From: Cunninghamia lanceolata
Lineage: Eukaryota; Streptophyta; Pinopsida; Cupressales; Cupressaceae
Reading direction: 5' to 3'
DNA: 64,000 nt
Assembly (NCBI GenBank): GCA_027924645.1
Contig: BSBN01001365.1
Span: 343,166 to 407,165, forward strand
Shown here in pieces: positions 59,753-64,000 of this stretch (positions are counted from its first letter, which is position 1; every line of letters starts with the position of its first letter). The position numbers and the translations under genes are program-made. Under the pieces are notes generated by a model. That model ran no database searches. It was not told the DNA's origin and saw only the letters and a program-made list of their open reading frames with translations.

Positions 59753-60602
59753 TGATGAAGGGGGTAAATCATAAAACACACAACAATAGAAATTGAACAT
59801 AGAAAATAAAACTTTCTTTATTGATTTGGACAACTTATTACATTATAGAAACTCAAATACAATCAGAGGAATCAACCCTCCACAGGCTACAACACATTAC
59901 AGCTTCCTCTCACAAGACTCTAGAATCATCAACTTTCTGTAACCCCAAATCAACTAGGGTTTATGTTTTCCCACCTATTCTTGACTCTACACTTTCCCCC
60001 TTAACTCTACTACTGTCTAGGGTTCCCAAAAATGGTTATTAATAGCCTTTTTGGCGGCCAACAACCTAATTTCAAAATTTGCATCTCCCTCCAAAAATAG
60101 GTCAACTTCCAGGAGCCATAACTTTTGATCCAAGTGTCCTGATTGACAAACTGTTTTATGCGTCAGAAATCTCGTGGAGTACTCTGCACGGTAAGAACTT
60201 GCTTTGCCAGTTCGGGCCATTTTGGGCCCGTACGGGACTGTTTAGTGCCTCATACCTGAGTTTGAATAATTTTTAGGCATTTTTCAGGAAACGAAAACTT
60301 TAATATCTTTCAGCTCGCAAATGATCTTTGCGTGATTCCTTCGCCAAAAGTCTTATTTTTAGTTATGAAGCTTCCTGTAAATTTTTACTTCAATCCGTGC
60401 CCAAATGCAAACTTTCTAAAAATAGCAGGTTGCTATTTTTAGCAGTTTGGAAAATTGAAAGTTCTACATCATTATTCAAGCGATTATGGAACCAAAACCA
60501 CCAAATTTTGAAAAGAAATGGAAAGAAAATCAACAATTTTGAAACATATTTTTTTTTGGGTGATGCAAGATTGCCCTTGCACCACTGGATGCTCATACAT
60601 CA
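59753..60602 (-). repeat. 5' LTR of the gypsy element
   Basis: Pairs with 54294-55119; begins TGATGAAGGGGG and ends GCTCATACATCA, followed by the target duplication AAAGT (60603-60607). Confidence 0.95.
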
Positions 60603-60607
60603 AAAGT

Positions 60608-61506
60608 TATATGGAATTCTAAACTAAATCCCATTCAGTCATCAAACACATTAAATCTATATGAAATGTTGGTCTAGAGTCTTCCATGGTGTCCAAAGCT
60701 TTGAGTGTAGTCTGGTCTAATGTGAATGAACCTAAAAAGTGTTCTTTTAAATGACTTTTACTTTAAAAAATTGGCCTTAAAAATGGAAATTCCCTGTGTC
60801 TGGTCTGTAATGAATCTAAAACTTATGAGCATTTATTTTTTGGACTATGAATTTGCTAAAATTGTATGGGGTCTTTTTTTGAAATCATTATTAGGTGTCT
60901 TATCTGTAACATGTATATCCAATTTAGATATCTTATGTGATTTTATAGCTAATGTGGATAGTCATGTAAACTCTTTTTGGAATATCTTTTCTACTGAATT
61001 TTATGGTCCTTGTGGAAGGCAAGAAATGAGAATGTTTATCAAGGGAGGGGAAGATCCTTTATTGAGTCTTTCATTAGGCTCACTACTCGAATGATTGATG
61101 AACAGGCCGAGGCAACCATCAGAATACCTACAGACAGGTTCATGAAGATTCTTGATGAAGGGGAGGGGATAGTATACAGATCAAACATGCAGACTAAAGA
61201 GTTTTGGCCACATGACTACAGGAAACTTGATCAAAATTCTTTGAAGAGTAACATGGAAGCCACAACAGATACAACACTCCAAGTTTGTCAATCAATAGAG
61301 AAGAAAATGTAATGGAAACTATGGATTTTACCAGCCAAAACTTTGATGTTAATAACAGGGCAGAAGGAAATGATGAGCTACACTCAGTGGATGCAATGAT
61401 GGAATAGGTACATGCAGTCCAAAATGAACAGGTACAGGCAGATCAAGGAAAACAAGTACAGTCTGATCAAGGAGACAACATCCAGGCTAAGAAAATGGAC
61501 ACCTAA
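60608..61506 (+). pseudogene. LINE ORF2, 3' part
   Basis: Continues ORF2 after the gypsy insertion. At 60785-60852 the frame NGNSLCLVCNESKTYEHLFFGL gives the Cys/His cluster (zf-RVT type) found after RT in plant L1 elements, followed by a stop. Further on, in other frames, come FWNIFSTEF, WKARNENVYQGRGRSF and a C-terminal tail with a repeated VQNEQVQADQGKQVQSDQG pattern. It ends at TAA 61504-61506, before a 3' UTR of about 165 bp. No plant-type RNase H domain was recognised. Confidence 0.78.
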
Positions 61507-61670
61507 CACAGCTGCACAATGGAACAAGAATCTTATAAGCATCAAGAAATGTGTTATTTTTAAATTGAAAAAACTTTTAAGTATTACTATATGATGTATA
61601 GTTTTTGAGGTGGCCTCCTTGGCCACTATATGTAATCCTTATTTTATTAGTAATATATATGCAAGTTAAA

Positions 61671-61785
61671 AAAAGCACAACATCTAGAAGCGTCAATACT
61701 AATCGTATGCTCTAAACATACTTCATATTTGGCTTTGAAGGCATGTCTCCATTTTTATATGAGTTCATCATAAAATTATCGAAAT
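61671..61785. repeat. Right copy of the direct repeat of about 113 bp flanking the LINE
   Basis: Follows the LINE's terminal A-run and matches 48723-48837 from agcacaacatctagaagcg through tcgaaat. See the left copy. Confidence 0.85.
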
Positions 61786-62169
61786 GAGTTGTGAAGTACA
61801 TTGCTATATTGAATGTCATGTTAAATCTATTTACAATGTATATCATTTTATCATTGACCACTCATCTGAGAGACCATTCCCACAAGATCCTTGTTATAGC
61901 CGTTTACAAATTTATAATTTAATATAAAGTAATTATATGGGTACTACATGGATAATAGTACAAATATTTAAGACTTATAATGTAGATCTTCAACCTTTAA
62001 TTTCCACAACTCAAAGTTTTACCTACTAGACTTCTCAATCTCAATTGTCAAGGTGTTGGACACGACTTCTAATTTTCAAATGGTATTTCAAATCTACATG
62101 AATTATCCCACAACAAAAAAAGCAACATAAGAAATGCATCCCTTCCTTCATGGGATCAATCCAAACAAA

Positions 62170-62400
62170 GAGCTTTTGATACCAAATGTTGGTTTTACAA
62201 TGATTATTCCTCAATTAGGAGAAATGGAAAGTAATAAAATTTGTTGACCTAGAAAACACACGCAACCTTAATTAAACATAAAAGAATAATTGAAGAGATA
62301 GAGACGATAAGATGGCATATATACTTGGGAAAACCCTTCTGAGCAACAGACCCACCGCAAAAGTAAACCTTATTATATTAGTGAAAACCAAATTCAACAT
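62170..62400 (-). mobile_element. Truncated copia 5' end: PBS and LTR fragment
   Basis: On the minus strand the phrase TTTGGTATCAAAAGCTC (62170-62186) follows an LTR-type end (…ACCAACA), so the LTR extends rightward from TGTTGG at 62187. The LTR part to about 62390 is the reverse complement of 36597-36795. To the left, about 400 bp may be 5' interior, but no Gag motif is visible. Confidence 0.6.
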
Positions 62401-62946
62401 TGTAAATGATTTACATTGCTCAAACTATTTATGAATATCAAATGCAAACTATAAGTATAGGTTATGCAATGGGTATGCCGAAATTGTAATAGTTATGTTG
62501 CATTTGCTTAATTTGATTGTATTTTGTTAAGAATGAAATACGTGTATAAACTGGAATATTAACAATTTTTTTGAAGGGGTTGTTTGGGTGGCATTTTAAT
62601 TTGTGATCTCCATAATATGTTTTATATGATGAAAATAAAGTATTTTTTCGTGAATGAACACTATATGTCTCAGTTGAAGAGTGATTAACCATATTCCCTC
62701 ATCAGATGATAGTCACCAAAACTCGGCCTGACAAAGTTAGAATTCTATTTTAGAAAGAGAGATTTACCATTTTTCATATTTTGTAACGTAATACACCGTT
62801 CATTTAAGAATTGTACGTGTTCAAGCTTATGCATTTGTTTTGAGTTTAGGTTTATACTAGAATGATGCTATATCTACAAAATATGAAAGTGAATTATATT
62901 TCTCTATTAACCATAAAAAATTAAGAGAAAGACCTAAAGTATGAAT

Positions 62947-63045
62947 GTTGATTCTAGATTAACATTGTGTTGTAGTAAATTTGATGATTCTAGATTGACA
63001 TTGTGTCGTTGTAGCAAATCTGTTGATTCTAAAATTATTGTAGTA
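62947..63045. repeat. Short tandem repeat, 35-39 bp unit, about 2.7 copies
   Basis: Units begin gttgattctagatt, gatgattctagatt and gttgattctaaaat at about 62947, 62982 and 63021, each containing (aca)ttgtg and tgtagtaaat-like sequence. Confidence 0.75.
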
Positions 63046-63082
63046 GACATCAATTTGTAATACAACATGCACAGTTGGCCGA

Positions 63083-63116
63083 AGGGTTTAGGGGTTTAGG
63101 GTTTAGGGTTTAGGGG
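63083..63116 (+). repeat. Interstitial telomeric repeat, (TTTAGGG)n
   Basis: Four consecutive units of the plant telomere repeat, one with an extra G (AGGGTTTAGGGG, TTTAGGG, TTTAGGG, TTTAGGGG). Directly followed by a GA tract. Could be a repair scar from telomerase action at a break, or a telo-box cluster; no gene is adjacent. Confidence 0.85.
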
Positions 63117-63145
63117 AGAGATAGAGAGAGATAGAGAGAGAGAGC
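63114..63145 (+). repeat. (GA)n microsatellite
   Basis: ggggagagatagagagagatagagag-type tract directly after the telomeric units. Confidence 0.9.
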
Positions 63146-64000
63146 CCAGAAATACTAGACAAATTTTCTAAAAAAAACGAACACATTAGCAAAAGAAATA
63201 GAAGATGGAAACCTTAATGTTGTCAAATTTTTGAAAAAAATACATGGTTAGAAAGCTAATAAATTAAAACTTGAAGTCGTCCTAGAATTTTTTCGTATTA
63301 ACATTGAAAAACATGTAAACCATAGGGGAAGTATGCACGATATTTGGTTGAATTTTCTAACTTTTGTTAAAAACACGTCCTTGGCATCCAAAAGGTACCT
63401 GTAACCCTTTGGTTGGATTCCCAAGGTAAATCAACCCTTAGGGTGGAATTTCCCAAAGCAGTTAAAATCAATTCTATGCATATATCTCTCTAAATCCCTC
63501 TACCTCCCAATCTATCTCCCTATGTCTTTGGACATCTCTACCTCCAAAGACATTTATGGTATCTTCTAAATGTCTTAAAGATAGATAACAGACAACAAAG
63601 ATATATAAAAGAAGTAGAGAGGTATATTCTGACCTCATGTGCCTCATTATATTATATTATAAAATGGGTATCTTCCTTATAAAATTTGTTAATATGTTAG
63701 ATTACAGAATGGGCAGAGGCCATGCTCCATTTTGTTGTCCACAATTATGATGGCCAAAAAGACATCTAATGTTAGAAATTCCACTAATATTTAATAGTGC
63801 ATTGCTATAACAAATTTAAATATGACATTAATAAATTATAATTATATTTTACTAAATTAAGTGATAAGGAGGTTTAAGGATGACTTTTCACAATTTATCT
63901 CACAAAAGTTCTTAAAGACATTTGATACACACTATTGAACGAACAAGTACTTACAATGTTTAGGCTCTTAAAAGAGTCATAAGATCATTATAAAGACAAT

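Larger units (their letters stand above)
54294..60602 (-). mobile_element. Ty3/gypsy chromovirus, minus strand, inside the LINE
   Basis: TG...CA LTRs of 826 and 850 bp, perfect AAAGT target duplication, total 6.3 kb. On the minus strand the order is 5' LTR (right), PBS, gag with CCHC, protease, RT, RNase H, integrase, chromodomain and 3' LTR (left). RT before integrase and a C-terminal chromodomain place it in the chromovirus branch of Ty3/gypsy. LTRs differ at well over 40 positions by eye, many of them C/T or G/A, as expected for an old methylated element. Coding parts have many stops and frameshifts. Confidence 0.95.
48838..61672 (+). mobile_element. Full-length L1-type LINE, split by a gypsy element
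   Basis: Plus strand; LINE sequence is 48838-54293 and 60608-61672, about 6.5 kb in total. It has a C/T-rich 5' UTR of about 370 bp, ORF1 with a zinc knuckle, 12 bp between ORFs, ORF2 with endonuclease and RT, and a short A-run (about 61667-61673) at the 3' end. This is the layout of plant L1-clade elements. It is flanked by a direct repeat of about 113 bp. ORF1 and ORF2 each have several stops or frameshifts, so the copy is dead. The gypsy element at 54294-60602 interrupts ORF2; the ORF2 frame reads across the joined site (KPKKL | YGILN). Confidence 0.93.
61786..64000. other. AT-rich terminal stretch without genes
   Basis: No supported coding region. It contains the copia LTR fragment with PBS (62170-62400), a short tandem repeat (62947-63045), an interstitial telomeric tract and a GA tract. 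The short frame at 62462-62692 shows no family motif. Confidence 0.6.

Overview
This is nuclear DNA from a seed plant. It is AT-rich and almost gene-free. About three quarters of it is recognisable or decayed transposable element, with insertions nested inside insertions. Very short introns next to kilobases of old, diverged LTR retrotransposons, a short plant-type telomeric (TTTAGGG) tract, and long AT-rich filler would suit a large genome such as a conifer or other gymnosperm. That last point is inference; no species-specific marker was found.

Layout. (1) 1-4990 is decayed repeat. (2) 5084-5745 is the only convincing host gene: three exons encoding a small basic protein with a winged-helix-like core. 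(3) 5746-11248 is non-coding, with a (TA)n tract and a 73-75 bp tandem repeat. (4) 11249-16402 is an old LTR-bounded element with a clear polypurine tract and no coding capacity. (5) 16549-33515 is a Ty1/copia element on the minus strand (TSD ATAAT, initiator-Met-type PBS, gag, PR, IN, RT, RH). It is split in its protease region by (6) 19879-31996, a 12.1-kb non-autonomous LTR element (TSD GTATT) that carries one long degenerate Gag-like frame and no visible RT or integrase. (7) 33521-35023 is an older copia-type LTR remnant. (8) 35024-37325, 43375-43740 and 47441-48060 hold pieces of at least three copies of a DRM-type (domains-rearranged) cytosine-5 DNA methyltransferase pseudogene. All lack the catalytic Cys and share a Gly-to-Arg change in motif I. 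(9) 37513-43374 is a 5.86-kb TG...CA insertion (TSD AATTG) inside the methyltransferase repeat. It has no second LTR and no genes, so it looks like a giant solo LTR. (10) 48838-61672 is a full-length but dead L1-type LINE on the plus strand, flanked by a very long (about 113 bp) direct repeat. It is split by (11) 54294-60602, a Ty3/gypsy chromovirus on the minus strand (TSD AAAGT, chromodomain at the Pol C-terminus). (12) 61786-64000 is AT-rich and holds a truncated copia LTR with PBS, a short tandem repeat, an interstitial telomeric tract and a GA tract.

The insertion order can be read from the nesting: copia before the 12-kb element (LTR differences by eye about 5% versus about 2%), LINE before gypsy, and methyltransferase duplication before the 5.86-kb insertion. 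Every retroelement coding region carries stops or frameshifts, so nothing here looks autonomously mobile today. The methyltransferase relics are of interest because DRM enzymes silence transposons of exactly these kinds, but the copies here look catalytically dead.
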